From Pseudomonas sp. B28(2017) (GTDB lineage: Bacteria > Pseudomonadota > Gammaproteobacteria > Pseudomonadales > Pseudomonadaceae), in NCBI RefSeq assembly GCF_002113025.1, contig NZ_NEJH01000010.1, positions 124,001-188,000 of the forward strand: a stretch of 64,000 nucleotides of DNA, written 5' to 3'. Shown here in pieces: positions 1 to 7,879 of the stretch. Each line of letters begins with the position of its first letter. The stretch's first letter is position 1. A model generated the notes under the pieces. The model saw nothing but the letters and a program-made list of their open reading frames with translations, did no database searches and was not told the origin of the DNA. The position numbers were made by a program, and so were the translations under genes.

Positions 1-274
1 CGAAGTGCGGAGTGCCGCCACGAATGACTGCGCCCAGGGCGATGATTGCCGCAAACTCGCCCTTTTGAGCGACTTTCTGCGCAACCAGCGGGATTTCGAA
101 GGCGCCAGGTGCGCGGATGATGGTGATGTCGCTTTCGCTTACGCCGTGGCGAACCAGGGCATCAACTGCACCGCTGACCAGGCTTTCAACGACGAAGCTG
201 TTGAAACGGCCCACTACCAGAGCGTAGCGGCCTTTAGGGGCGATGAAGGTACCTTCGATGGTCTTCAGGGTCAT
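1..274 (-). CDS. ribH: 6,7-dimethyl-8-ribityllumazine synthase, 5' part (gene runs off the window)
   Basis: This protein condenses 5-amino-6-ribitylaminouracil with 3,4-dihydroxy-2-butanone 4-phosphate, the penultimate step of riboflavin synthesis, in the cytoplasm. Translating the minus strand from the ATG at 274 gives MTLKTIEGTFIAPKGRYALV, then the family pattern GRFNSFVVESLVSGA, the PGAFEIP motif and the start of GAVIRGGTPHF. About 91 residues are visible; the rest lies left of base 1. It follows ribB by 91 nt in the same direction, so it is probably the last visible gene of the rib operon. The identification is secure. Confidence 0.95.
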   Translation of the reverse strand, partial: MTLKTIEGTFIAPKGRYALVVGRFNSFVVESLVSGAVDALVRHGVSESDITIIRAPGAFEIPLVAQKVAQKGEFAAIIALGAVIRGGTPHF

Positions 275-296
275 TCGTTAGATCTCTTAAAGAGCC

Positions 297-319
297 GGGA
301 CGCGTTTCGTACGCGCCCC
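297..319 (-). other. hairpin between ribB and ribH
   Basis: Nine-base arms (297-305 and 311-319, one G-U wobble) enclose a five-base loop in the 91-nt ribB-ribH gap. No T-run follows on the minus strand, so it is not a standard terminator. It may be an mRNA processing or stabilising stem. Confidence 0.35.
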
Positions 320-365
320 TCGGTGATTTATTTGCCGCGAATTCAAGTCCGGAAACGACCGGGCA

Positions 366-1457
366 TTATTCGGAGGGCACGTATTCTACAACTTCCAGAT
401 CGAAACCGGATATCGCATTAAATTTCATCGGTGCTGACATCAGGCGCATTTTACGCACGCCCAGGTCCCGGAGAATCTGCGAACCGGCACCCACGGTGCT
501 GTAGGTGGTCGGCTTTTTCACCGCCAGGTGGTCAGCGGTTTCGCGGATGTGCGCCAGCAACACGTCGCCATCGAGCGGGTGACCGAGCAACAGCACTACG
601 CCGCTGCCGGCCTCGGCAACCGTGGCCATGGCGGCGCGCAGGCTCCAGCGGCCCGGTTGCTTGACCATCAGCAGGTCACGCAGCGGGTCCATATTGTGCA
701 CGCGAACCAGGGTCGGTTCTTCGGCACACACGTTGCCCAGGGTCAGTGCCATGTGCACGTCGCCTTCCACCGAATCACGATAGGTCACCAGGTTGAATTG
801 GCCCAGTTCGCTGTCCAGTGGCTGCTCGGCAATCCGCTGAACGGTACGTTCGTGGATCATCCGGTAGTGAATCAGGTCGGCGATGGTGCCGATCTTGATG
901 TCGTGTTCGGCTGCAAAAGCTTCCAGCTCGGCGCGACGGGACATGGTGCCGTCATCATTCATCACTTCGCAGATCACGCCGCTCGGCTCGAAACCGGCCA
1001 TGCGCGCCAGGTCGCATGCCGCTTCAGTATGGCCGGCGCGAGCCAGGGTGCCGCCAGCCTGGGCCATCAGCGGGAAAATGTGGCCCGGGCTGACGATGTC
1101 TTCAGCCTTGGCGTCGCGGGCGGCAGCCGCTTGCACGGTACGTGCGCGGTCGGCGGCGGAGATGCCGGTGGTCACACCGGTAGCCGCTTCGATGGAGACG
1201 GTGAACTTGGTACCGAAACCGGAACCGTTGCGCGGCGCCATCAACGGCAGCTTGAGCAGTTCGCAACGCTCACGGCTCATCGGCATGCAGATCAGGCCAC
1301 GGGCGTGCTTGGCCATGAAGTTGATGTGCTCGGGCTTGCAGCACTCGGCGGCCATGATCAGGTCGCCTTCGTTCTCGCGGTCTTCGTCATCCATGAGGAT
1401 GACCATCTTGCCTTGGCGGATGTCTTCAACCAGTTCTTCGATGCTATTGAGCGCCAC
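366..1457 (-). CDS. ribBX: 3,4-dihydroxy-2-butanone 4-phosphate synthase with degenerate GTP cyclohydrolase II half (RibBX type)
   Basis: The N-terminal ~205 residues form an intact DHBP synthase that converts ribulose 5-phosphate to DHBP and formate for riboflavin synthesis. The acidic loop DDEDRENEGDLIMAAE and the GHTEAACDLARMAG motif are both present. The C-terminal ~155 residues align with GTP cyclohydrolase II, but the zinc-binding stretch that normally reads like SECLTGDVFGSLRCDCG is replaced by HNMDPLRDLLMVKQPGRWSL, so all three zinc cysteines are missing. Such hybrids are known in Proteobacteria as RibBX. The second half is therefore predicted inactive as a cyclohydrolase, and a separate RibA should exist elsewhere. 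The start is GTG at 1457, preceded by AAGGGGGT. ribE ends 16 nt upstream. Confidence 0.93.
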   Translation of the reverse strand: MALNSIEELVEDIRQGKMVILMDDEDRENEGDLIMAAECCKPEHINFMAKHARGLICMPMSRERCELLKLPLMAPRNGSGFGTKFTVSIEAATGVTTGISAADRARTVQAAAARDAKAEDIVSPGHIFPLMAQAGGTLARAGHTEAACDLARMAGFEPSGVICEVMNDDGTMSRRAELEAFAAEHDIKIGTIADLIHYRMIHERTVQRIAEQPLDSELGQFNLVTYRDSVEGDVHMALTLGNVCAEEPTLVRVHNMDPLRDLLMVKQPGRWSLRAAMATVAEAGSGVVLLLGHPLDGDVLLAHIRETADHLAVKKPTTYSTVGAGSQILRDLGVRKMRLMSAPMKFNAISGFDLEVVEYVPSE

Positions 1458-1473
1458 AAGGCACCCCCTTGAG

Positions 1474-2136
1474 TCAGGATTTGAGGTAGCCGTTGGCGGC
1501 CAGAAAGCTTTCAGTGATGTTGCTGGAAGTTGGCTCTGCGGCCTTGTCGCCCAGCAACAGGCGCTCCAAGTAGCGAGCCAGCAAGTCCACTTCCAGGTTC
1601 ACCCGGCGACCCGGCTGGTACGACGCCATGATGGTTTCGCTCAGGGTATGCGGAATGATGGTCAGCAGGAACTCGGCGCCATCGACTGCGTTCACGGTGA
1701 GGCTGGTGCCGTCGACAGTGATCGAGCCTTTATGGGCGATGTACTTGGCCAGGTCCTTCGGTGCGCGAATGCGGAATTCCACGGCCCGCGCATTCTCTGT
1801 ACGGGCAACCACTTCGCCCACGCCATCGACGTGACCGCTGACCAGGTGCCCGCCGAGGCGAGTGGTCGGGGTCAGGGCTTTTTCCAGATTCACCGGACTG
1901 CCGCTTTTCAGGTCGTTCATGGCGGTGCAGTCGAGGGTTTCGCGGCTGACGTCTGCCGCAAAGCCGTTGCCGGGCAACTCGACAGCAGTCAGGCACACGC
2001 CGTTGACCGCGATACTGTCGCCCAGTTTGACGTCGCTCAGGTCGAGCTTGCCGGTTTCGACATGTACCCGCACATCACCGCCCTTTGGGGTCAATGCACG
2101 AATACTGCCGATGGATTCGATGATGCCGGTAAACAT
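1474..2136 (-). CDS. ribE: riboflavin synthase, alpha subunit
   Basis: Riboflavin synthase dismutates two 6,7-dimethyl-8-ribityllumazine molecules into riboflavin and the pyrimidine precursor. The 220-residue protein opens with the hallmark MFTGIIE and has the family's two tandem lumazine-binding barrels; the second contains GGHLVSGHVDG near residue 100. An AGGAG site lies upstream of the ATG. It sits 47 nt after ribD and 16 nt before ribB, in one apparent operon. I see no FMN-riboswitch-like structure in the short gaps here. Confidence 0.96.
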   Translation of the reverse strand: MFTGIIESIGSIRALTPKGGDVRVHVETGKLDLSDVKLGDSIAVNGVCLTAVELPGNGFAADVSRETLDCTAMNDLKSGSPVNLEKALTPTTRLGGHLVSGHVDGVGEVVARTENARAVEFRIRAPKDLAKYIAHKGSITVDGTSLTVNAVDGAEFLLTIIPHTLSETIMASYQPGRRVNLEVDLLARYLERLLLGDKAAEPTSSNITESFLAANGYLKS

Positions 2137-2183
2137 GAGGTTCTCCTCGAGAACAAAGCCAAAGCTTGCGCGATGGCCGGAAA

Positions 2184-3317
2184 TTATACGCTCACCGCTG
2201 GCGATGGAATGGCGATGACTCGCCAGTCATCGCCAACTGCACGAATTTCGATGATCTTCAGCTCGGGTGCATCCTTCATTTGCGCAATCGGCCAATCCAG
2301 TAGCGGCCGCGCCGAAGATCCCAAAAACTTGCCGGCGATGAAAATCTGGAATTCGTCCACCAGCCCGAGCTGGGCAAACGCACCCGCCAGACGCGGACCG
2401 GCCTCGACCAACACTTCATTGACCCCACGGGCAGCGAGCTCAACCAGCAGCTGACGCAGATCGACCTGGCCGTCATAGCCGGGCACGATCAGGCACTCAG
2501 GGCCGTTGGCGTACTGTTCTTCCACCGCGACGCAGGTGGCGACCAGGGCCGGACCCGCCTTGAAGAACGGTGAATCCAGCGGCACCCGCAAACGTCCGTC
2601 GACCAGCACGCGCAGCGGCGGGCGGCTCATGGCCTGGGCCGTTTGCTCGGCATCCAGTCCCAACTCATCGGCCCGCACGGTCAACCGCGCGTTGTCCGTC
2701 AGCACCGTGTCGGCGCCAGTCAGCACTACACTGGCCTGGGCGCGCAGACGTTGCACCGCCGAACGTGCGGCTGCACCTGTGATCCACTGGCTTTCGCCAC
2801 TTTCCATCGCCGTGCGACCGTCCAGGCTCATGGCCAACTTGACCCGCACGAACGGCAAGCCGTGTTCCATGCGCTTCAGGAAACCCTGATTGAGCTGGCG
2901 TGCCTCGCCTTCCAGCACGCCACTTTCAGTGGCGATGCCTGCCTGAGCCAGGCGTTGCAGACCGCGACCGGCGACTTCCGGGTTCGGGTCCTGCATCGCC
3001 GCGACCACGCGGGCCACTCCGGCATTCACCAGCGCATCGGCACAGGGCGGCGTGCGGCCATGGTGGCTGCACGGCTCAAGCGTCACATAGGCGGTAGCAC
3101 CACGAGCCTGCTCACCAGCCGCGCGCAAGGCGTGGACTTCAGCGTGAGGCTCGCCGGCGCGAACATGCCAGCCTTCGCCGACAATCTGCCCACCCTGCAC
3201 GATCACGCAACCAACCCGCGGATTGGGGTGCGTCGTGTAGTGCCCCTTGCGCGCCAGTTCCAGCGCTCGGGCCATGAAATGAGCATCGAGGATGGCAAGT
3301 TCTGCGGGCGTGGTCAT
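2184..3317 (-). CDS. ribD: bifunctional pyrimidine deaminase/reductase of riboflavin synthesis
   Basis: RibD deaminates 2,5-diamino-6-ribosylamino-4(3H)-pyrimidinone 5'-phosphate and then reduces the ribosyl side chain with NADPH. The 377-residue protein has an N-terminal zinc deaminase domain with HAEVHAL and the PCSHHGRTPPCADAL zinc signature. The C-terminal ~220 residues are a dihydrofolate-reductase-like domain, beginning near VRVKLAMSLDGRTA. Its start overlaps the nrdR stop in an ATGA arrangement, suggesting translational coupling. Confidence 0.96.
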   Translation of the reverse strand: MTTPAELAILDAHFMARALELARKGHYTTHPNPRVGCVIVQGGQIVGEGWHVRAGEPHAEVHALRAAGEQARGATAYVTLEPCSHHGRTPPCADALVNAGVARVVAAMQDPNPEVAGRGLQRLAQAGIATESGVLEGEARQLNQGFLKRMEHGLPFVRVKLAMSLDGRTAMESGESQWITGAAARSAVQRLRAQASVVLTGADTVLTDNARLTVRADELGLDAEQTAQAMSRPPLRVLVDGRLRVPLDSPFFKAGPALVATCVAVEEQYANGPECLIVPGYDGQVDLRQLLVELAARGVNEVLVEAGPRLAGAFAQLGLVDEFQIFIAGKFLGSSARPLLDWPIAQMKDAPELKIIEIRAVGDDWRVIAIPSPAVSV

Positions 3318-3778
3318 TCTTTCACCGGTTCACGGGCCAGGCGGTCGATCTCTTCGCGGAACTCGTTGAGGTCCTGGAAGCGCCGATACACCGAAGCGAA
3401 GCGGATGTAGGCGACTTCGTCGAGCTTCTGCAGCTCGGCCATCACCAGTTCGCCGACCACGAGGGATTTGACCTCGCGTTCGCCGGTGGCTCGCAGTTTG
3501 TGTTTGATGTGCGCCAGCGACGATTCGAGGCGCTCGACACTCACCGGGCGCTTCTCCAGCGCGCGCTGCATGCCGGCGCGGAGTTTTTCTTCGTCGAACG
3601 GCTGGCGACTGCCGTCGGTTTTGATCAGGCGCGGCAACACCAGTTCAGCCGTCTCGAACGTCGTGAAACGCTCGCCGCAGGCCAGGCATTCACGCCGGCG
3701 GCGCACCTGTTCGCCCTCGGCGACCAGACGCGAGTCGATGACCTTGGTGTCGTTGGCACCGCAGAAGGGACAGTGCAT
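3314..3778 (-). CDS. nrdR: transcriptional repressor NrdR
   Basis: NrdR is a zinc-finger and ATP-cone repressor that senses dATP/ATP and controls ribonucleotide reductase genes. The 154-residue protein starts MHCPFCGANDTKVIDSRL. Four zinc cysteines (CPFC and CLAC) lie in the first ~35 residues, followed by an ATP-cone (VLPRLIKTDGSRQPFDEEKL). I chose the start at 3778 because the zinc ribbon begins there; the frame stays open upstream but that sequence is not family-like. It is the first gene of the rib cluster, an order common in Proteobacteria. Confidence 0.96.
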   Translation of the reverse strand: MHCPFCGANDTKVIDSRLVAEGEQVRRRRECLACGERFTTFETAELVLPRLIKTDGSRQPFDEEKLRAGMQRALEKRPVSVERLESSLAHIKHKLRATGEREVKSLVVGELVMAELQKLDEVAYIRFASVYRRFQDLNEFREEIDRLAREPVKE

Positions 3779-3807
3779 GGTGGCAGGCAACAAAAAAAGG
3801 GAGGGCC

Positions 3808-3835
3808 ATGGTAGCGCATCCCTGTGGCAAGACAA
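3808..3835 (-). promoter_or_regulatory. possible sigma70 promoter of nrdR-rib operon
   Basis: On the minus strand TTGTCT (3830-3835) and TACCAT (3808-3813) are separated by 16 bp, about 30 nt upstream of the nrdR start. The match is only fair and rests on position and motif alone. Confidence 0.3.
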
Positions 3836-3905
3836 GCCATAGGGTTTGCGGTATACAGACGCAATGATCACTAGATCCATGGAATTCAGCTTTATGGAGC
3901 CACCG

Positions 3906-4370
3906 ATGTCATTACGTCCGCTCATTTTACTCAGTATTTTCAGCCTGCTGGTGGCTTGCGGCAGCGATGCGCCCAAGCCCCAGCCGCCAACGCCAGGCCC
4001 GGCGCCGCAACAGGCGCAGAAGAAGGCCAGGGAGGCGGCTGAGCTCGGCCCCTTGCCCGCCTATCAGCGTGAACTGAGCGGCACCCTGCAAGGCGTGCCG
4101 GCAGGTGCCGAAGTCGAACTGGCATTGCTGGTGATCGACGAAAAAGACCGCCCGCAACAATTGCTCGCCAGCTCCAGCCTGATCGGCAACAACCAGGTGT
4201 TGCCGTTTCACCTGCGTTTCAACCCGGATGCCTTTCCGGTCGGTGCCCGTGTGGAACTGCGAGGCCGCGCCAGTCAGTCCGGCCAGTTGATCCTGCACCT
4301 GCCGTCACAGCTGATTACCCAGCCGACCACCCAGTCCCTGGGCCAACTGCAATTCGTCAAAGCCCCATGA
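3906..4370 (+). CDS. YbaY-family lipoprotein
   Basis: A secreted lipoprotein of 154 residues. The first ~17 residues form a hydrophobic signal ending in LLVAC, a lipobox with the acylated cysteine at about residue 18. A proline/alanine-rich linker follows, then one conserved domain with the YbaY pattern (YQRELSGTLQGVPAGAEVELALLVID ... FHLRFNPDAF), a family whose function is unclear. The start at 3906 follows a GGAG box at 3896-3899; upstream in-frame ATGs would spoil the signal peptide. Its stop overlaps the next start in ATGA fashion, so it is probably co-translated with the methyltransferase. It is divergent from nrdR. Confidence 0.8.
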   Translation: MSLRPLILLSIFSLLVACGSDAPKPQPPTPGPAPQQAQKKAREAAELGPLPAYQRELSGTLQGVPAGAEVELALLVIDEKDRPQQLLASSSLIGNNQVLPFHLRFNPDAFPVGARVELRGRASQSGQLILHLPSQLITQPTTQSLGQLQFVKAP

Positions 4371-5023
4371 GTGCACCGCTCGACCTGCAACGGGCCTTGG
4401 CTGAACTGCTCGGCGACGCACAACTGGTGGCCTGCCCGTTGCCGGAAACCGATTTGAAACTGTGGCTGATCGACGGCGACAACATGGACCGCGCCTTCAG
4501 CCCGGAAGAAACCCGGCGCATCCTGCATGAGCCACCATACTGGAGTTTCTGCTGGGCCAGCGGCCTGGCCGTGGCCCGCTATCTGGCCGAAAACCCGCAT
4601 TGGGTCGAAGGCAAGCGGGTGCTGGATTTCGGTGCCGGTTCCGGGGTGGCGGGGATTGCCGCTGCCAAGGCCGGCGCCCTGGAAGTGCTGGCCTGCGACC
4701 TCGACCCGCTGGCGATTGCCGCGTGCCAGGCCAATGCCGAGCTCAACGACGTACAGCTCAATTACTCGACGGACTTTTTCGCCGAGGCTGATCGCTTCGA
4801 CCTGATTCTGGTGGCGGACGTGCTGTACGACCGGGCGAACCTGCCGTTGCTCGACCAGTTCCTCAGTCGCGGCCGGGAGGCGCTGGTGGCGGACTCCCGA
4901 GTACGGGATTTTCGTCATCCGTTGTACCGGCGCATCGAAGTGCTCGAAGCCATGACCCTGCCGGATCTGGCCGAGCCCCACGAGTTTCGGCATGTGAGCC
5001 TCTATCACGCCGCCCGCGCCTGA
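4367..5023 (+). CDS. class I SAM-dependent methyltransferase (METTL/ETF-beta lysine methyltransferase-like)
   Basis: A 218-residue Rossmann methyltransferase. Motif I is VLDFGAGSGVAGIAAAKAG (about residues 84-102), the acidic post-I motif is ACDLDPLAI, and VADVLYD supplies motif IV. The N-terminal PPYWSFCWASGLAVARYL segment is typical of the METTL18/20/21-like protein methyltransferases, so the substrate may be a lysine on a protein such as the electron-transfer flavoprotein beta subunit. That substrate is inferred from family resemblance only. It is coupled to the upstream lipoprotein by a 4-nt overlap and followed by cnoX after 39 nt. Confidence 0.8.
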   Translation: MSAPLDLQRALAELLGDAQLVACPLPETDLKLWLIDGDNMDRAFSPEETRRILHEPPYWSFCWASGLAVARYLAENPHWVEGKRVLDFGAGSGVAGIAAAKAGALEVLACDLDPLAIAACQANAELNDVQLNYSTDFFAEADRFDLILVADVLYDRANLPLLDQFLSRGREALVADSRVRDFRHPLYRRIEVLEAMTLPDLAEPHEFRHVSLYHAARA

Positions 5024-5062
5024 CCTTATAGTTGCTCCATTCACGCTTTTACGAGATTGCCC

Positions 5063-5935
5063 ATGAGTCAGGAAACGCCGTACATCTTCGACGCCACGAC
5101 TGCCGATTTCGACCAGTCGGTGATCGAGAACTCCTTCCACAAGCCGGTGCTGGTGGATTTCTGGGCCGAATGGTGCGCGCCCTGCAAAGTGCTGATGCCG
5201 ATGTTGCAGAGCATTGCCGAGAGCTATCAGGGTGAGCTGCTGCTGGCCAAGGTCAACTGTGACATCGAGCAAGACATCGTCGCTCGCTTCGGCATCCGCA
5301 GCCTGCCCACCGTGGTGCTGTTCAAGGACGGCCAGCCTGTCGACGGCTTTGCCGGCGCCCAGCCGGAATCCGCCGTGCGCGCCCTGCTCGAACCCCATGT
5401 GCAGATGCCGCCACCGGCCGCCGCCGATCCGTTCGAACAGGCCCAGGCACTGTTCGATGACAGCCGCTTTGCCGATGCCGAAGCCCTGCTCAAAGTGCTG
5501 CTGGGTGAAGACAACACCAATGCCAAGGCGTTGATCCTGTACGCCCGCTGTCTGACCGAGCGCGGTGAACTGGGCGAAGCGCAAGCCGTACTGGATGCCG
5601 TCAAGAGCGACGAACACAAGGCCGCACTGGCCGGCGCCAAGGCACAGATCAAGTTTCTCGGCTTGGCCAGGGACTTGCCGGATGCCGCTGACCTGAAGGC
5701 CCGGCTGGCGAAAAATCCCCAGGACGATGAAGCGGTCTATCAACTGGCCATCCAGCAACTGGCCCGTCAGCAGTACGACGCTGCACTGGATGCGTTACTC
5801 AAGCTGTTCATCCGCAACCGCAGCTACAGCGAAGGCTTGCCGCACAAGACCTTGCTGCAGGTGTTCGAGTTGCTGGGCAATGACCACCCGCTGGTCAGCA
5901 CGTACCGCCGCAAGTTGTTTGCTGCGCTGTACTAA
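5063..5935 (+). CDS. cnoX: thioredoxin-TPR chaperedoxin CnoX/YbbN
   Basis: CnoX (YbbN) is a cytoplasmic holdase with a thioredoxin domain joined to tetratricopeptide repeats. It protects proteins from oxidative aggregation and delivers them to GroEL or DnaK. Residues 1-~110 are a thioredoxin fold with WCAPCK (C38, C41) and a cis-proline region IRSLPTVVLF. Residues ~120-290 are helical TPR-like repeats ending in the family tail HPLVSTYRRKLFAALY. The E. coli protein has lost the first active-site cysteine, whereas this one keeps both, so it could also be redox-active. The ATG at 5063 is preferred over an upstream TTG. Confidence 0.92.
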   Translation: MSQETPYIFDATTADFDQSVIENSFHKPVLVDFWAEWCAPCKVLMPMLQSIAESYQGELLLAKVNCDIEQDIVARFGIRSLPTVVLFKDGQPVDGFAGAQPESAVRALLEPHVQMPPPAAADPFEQAQALFDDSRFADAEALLKVLLGEDNTNAKALILYARCLTERGELGEAQAVLDAVKSDEHKAALAGAKAQIKFLGLARDLPDAADLKARLAKNPQDDEAVYQLAIQQLARQQYDAALDALLKLFIRNRSYSEGLPHKTLLQVFELLGNDHPLVSTYRRKLFAALY

Positions 5936-5943
5936 GCCGCCCC

Positions 5944-6057
5944 TGTAGGAGCGAGCTTGCTCGCGAAAAACCTGAGAACACCGAGGTGAATCAGGTTTCC
6001 CGGGGTATCGTTGACGCCCATCGTCGGAACGCCGCCCGGAGCAAGCTCGCTCCTACA
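5944..6057. repeat. REPIN: inverted pair of REP elements
   Basis: A REP copy at 5944-5965 (TGTAGGAGCGAGCTTGCTCG type) faces an inverted copy at about 6035-6057. The downstream copy reaches the stop codon of the minus-strand gene at 6053. This is the Pseudomonas REP doublet form, thought to be mobilised by RAYT transposases. Confidence 0.85.
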
Positions 6058-6394
6058 ACAGCCAGCGGTAAATCGGTGTATCGGTGCCGCTTTCCACCTT
6101 CACATCCGGACTGTGGCGCAACCGCACCAACAGGCGCTTGCCCGCCGCCGCGCTGCCGGTCAGGCCTTCGAGTTGATCGAGCAGATCCGGCCCGCTGAGC
6201 TGCCCGGCCTTGCGCAACAAATCCCGGGCGATCTGCCACAGCGCATCATCCTGATTCAGCGGTTTCGCCGCTGGCGCGCTGACTGCGGATTTTTCCACCT
6301 GCAACTGCGCCCCGAGTCGCGCCCAGTCCGCGTCGTCCATCTCCAGGGTCAAATCCACCGGCCAGTCGCCGATGCTTCCGCGAATTCGCAACAT
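6053..6394 (-). CDS. small hypothetical protein, conserved position next to cnoX
   Basis: A protein of about 113 residues if it starts at MLRIRGSIGDWPVDLTLEMD; a longer reading from 6433 adds 13 residues without family-like character. There is no signal peptide, membrane segment or recognisable catalytic motif. The N-terminal ~30 residues look like beta strands, the middle is Ala/Pro-rich, and the end is DTPIYRWLL. By recall, P. aeruginosa has a hypothetical gene between the cnoX and zinc-cluster genes. I do not recognise a function. Confidence 0.6.
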   Translation of the reverse strand: MLRIRGSIGDWPVDLTLEMDDADWARLGAQLQVEKSAVSAPAAKPLNQDDALWQIARDLLRKAGQLSGPDLLDQLEGLTGSAAAGKRLLVRLRHSPDVKVESGTDTPIYRWLL

Positions 6395-6479
6395 AGGTCT
6401 GCTCCCGCACATTTCTTCCCCGCATGCTCCCATGGGACTTGTGCAACGCCAAGCGGACAGTCAAACTCCTCACACTTAC

Positions 6480-6497
6480 GTTATAAGATTACATAAC
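6480..6497. promoter_or_regulatory. candidate Zur operator upstream of the zinc-ABC cluster
   Basis: An AT-rich inverted repeat, GTTAT N8 ATAAC, lies 32-50 nt before the first gene of the cluster. It contains a TATAAG that could serve as a -10. Gammaproteobacterial Zur boxes resemble GTTATANTATAAC; here the spacing is wider, so the match is partial. Location and the His-rich first gene favour zinc regulation. Confidence 0.45.
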
Positions 6498-6529
6498 ATA
6501 TTTTTCATTTTACTTTTCGGAGACTCGCC

Positions 6530-7120
6530 ATGCGTCGTCTGCTTCTCGCTCTGCCGTTTGCCATGCTGCCATTGGCTGTCGCCCATGCCGCCGACGAACA
6601 CGATCATGAGCATGGCAGCCTGGGCGCCCACGAACATGGCGTGGGACGCCTGAACGCGGCGCTGGACGGGCAGACCCTGGAACTGGAGCTGGAAAGCCCG
6701 GCCATGAACCTGGTGGGTTTCGAGCACGTGCCCACCAGCGATGCAGACAAAGCCAAAGTCGCCGCCGCCCGCGCTCGACTGGAGCAACCGCTGGCCCTGT
6801 TCAACCTGCCAAAAGCCGCTGGTTGCGTGGTGGAAAACCAGGAACTGGAAAGCCCGTTGTTCGGCGACAAACCCGATGCCGATGATGATCACGATGAAGA
6901 CGCCAAGGACGAAAACGGCCACGAACATCACCATGATCACAGCGAAATCCAAGCTCGCTATCAGTTCACTTGCACCACACCGGCGGCACTGAAGTCGCTG
7001 GACCTGGCGAATATTTTCACCAGCTTCCCGGCCACCCGGAAAATTCAGGTACAACTGATCGGCCCGAACGGGCAGCAAGGGGTTGAAGTGACGGACAAGG
7101 CTGCTGCCCTCAAATTCTAA
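6530..7120 (+). CDS. His-rich periplasmic zinc-associated protein (DUF2796/ZrgA-like)
   Basis: A 196-residue secreted protein. A signal peptide (about 1-21, ending VAHAA) is followed by a His/Asp-rich segment (DEHDHEHG ... HEHG, about 22-36). A second metal-binding-like stretch around residues 120-142 has runs such as DADDDHDEDAK and NGHEHHHDHSE. DUF2796/ZrgA proteins take part in zinc acquisition, and the P. aeruginosa counterpart (PA4063) is known as zinc/Zur-regulated. It heads a unit with an ABC ATPase, a permease and a DUF3299 protein. An operator-like repeat and a GGAG site precede it. Zinc binding itself is inferred. Confidence 0.85.
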   Translation: MRRLLLALPFAMLPLAVAHAADEHDHEHGSLGAHEHGVGRLNAALDGQTLELELESPAMNLVGFEHVPTSDADKAKVAAARARLEQPLALFNLPKAAGCVVENQELESPLFGDKPDADDDHDEDAKDENGHEHHHDHSEIQARYQFTCTTPAALKSLDLANIFTSFPATRKIQVQLIGPNGQQGVEVTDKAAALKF

Positions 7121-7167
7121 ATTCACCTTGCTCCTACAGGGTTCACCTATCAATTGACCGGTTTCAC

Positions 7168-7878
7168 ATGACCCAAGCACTCATCGAACTGTCCGACCTG
7201 GGCTTCAGTTGGCCCGGTCACCCGCCACTGCTGGACATCCCGGCGTTTCGCCTGGAGCGCGGAGAAACCCTATTCCTCAAAGGCCCCAGCGGCAGCGGCA
7301 AGACCACCCTGCTCGGCTTGCTCGGCGGCGTGCAAAAGCCTGATCGCGGCAGTATCCGCCTGCTCGGCCAGGAGCTGACGCAACTCTCGGCCGGTGCCCG
7401 CGACCACTTCCGCGTCGATCACACCGGCTACATCTTTCAGCAGTTCAACCTGCTGCCGTTTCTGTCAGTGCGTGAAAACGTCGAACTGCCCTGCCACTTC
7501 TCGAAACTGCGCGCCGAACGGGCGAAACAACGCCACGGCAGCGTCGACAAAGCGGCCGCGACGCTGCTCGCCCACCTGGGTTTGAAGGATGAAAACATCC
7601 TCGGGCGCCGCGCCGATTCGTTGTCCATCGGCCAGCAGCAACGGGTCGCCGCCGCCCGCGCGCTGATCGGTCAACCGGAACTGGTGATTGCCGACGAGCC
7701 GACCTCGGCCCTCGATTACGACGCCCGCGAGAACTTCATTCGCCTGTTGTTCGCCGAATGCCGCGAAGCCGGGGCGAGCCTGTTGTTCGTCAGCCACGAC
7801 CAGAGCCTTGCGCCGTTGTTCGATCACAACCTGTCGCTGGCCGAACTCAATCGCGCCGCCACCCCGTCAGAGGTCTGA
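7168..7878 (+). CDS. ABC transporter ATP-binding protein (MacB/LolD-like)
   Basis: A 236-residue nucleotide-binding subunit with Walker A GPSGSGKT (about residues 39-46), Q-loop in FQQFNLLPF, signature LSIGQQQR, Walker B LVIADEPTSALD and switch region SHDQSLAP. The family (MacB, LolD, FtsE) couples ATP hydrolysis to mechanical work on periplasmic or lipid-anchored clients rather than classical substrate import. It lies 47 nt after the His-rich gene, and the permease begins at its end, so all are likely one mRNA. In P. aeruginosa the equivalent is PA4064. Confidence 0.92.
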   Translation: MTQALIELSDLGFSWPGHPPLLDIPAFRLERGETLFLKGPSGSGKTTLLGLLGGVQKPDRGSIRLLGQELTQLSAGARDHFRVDHTGYIFQQFNLLPFLSVRENVELPCHFSKLRAERAKQRHGSVDKAAATLLAHLGLKDENILGRRADSLSIGQQQRVAAARALIGQPELVIADEPTSALDYDARENFIRLLFAECREAGASLLFVSHDQSLAPLFDHNLSLAELNRAATPSEV

Positions 7879-7879
7879 G

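Noticed and set aside
2137..2183. A possible FMN riboswitch in front of ribE
   Set aside because: The gap is only 47 nt, far too short for an FMN aptamer, and ribE follows ribD directly.
883..2454. A 523-codon plus-strand frame through the rib genes
   Set aside because: Antisense to ribB, ribE and ribD, all confidently identified.
6480..6497. Reading the inverted repeat before the His-rich gene as a Fur box
   Set aside because: It lacks the GATAAT hexamers of Fur sites; the GTTAT/ATAAC arms and the gene content fit Zur better.
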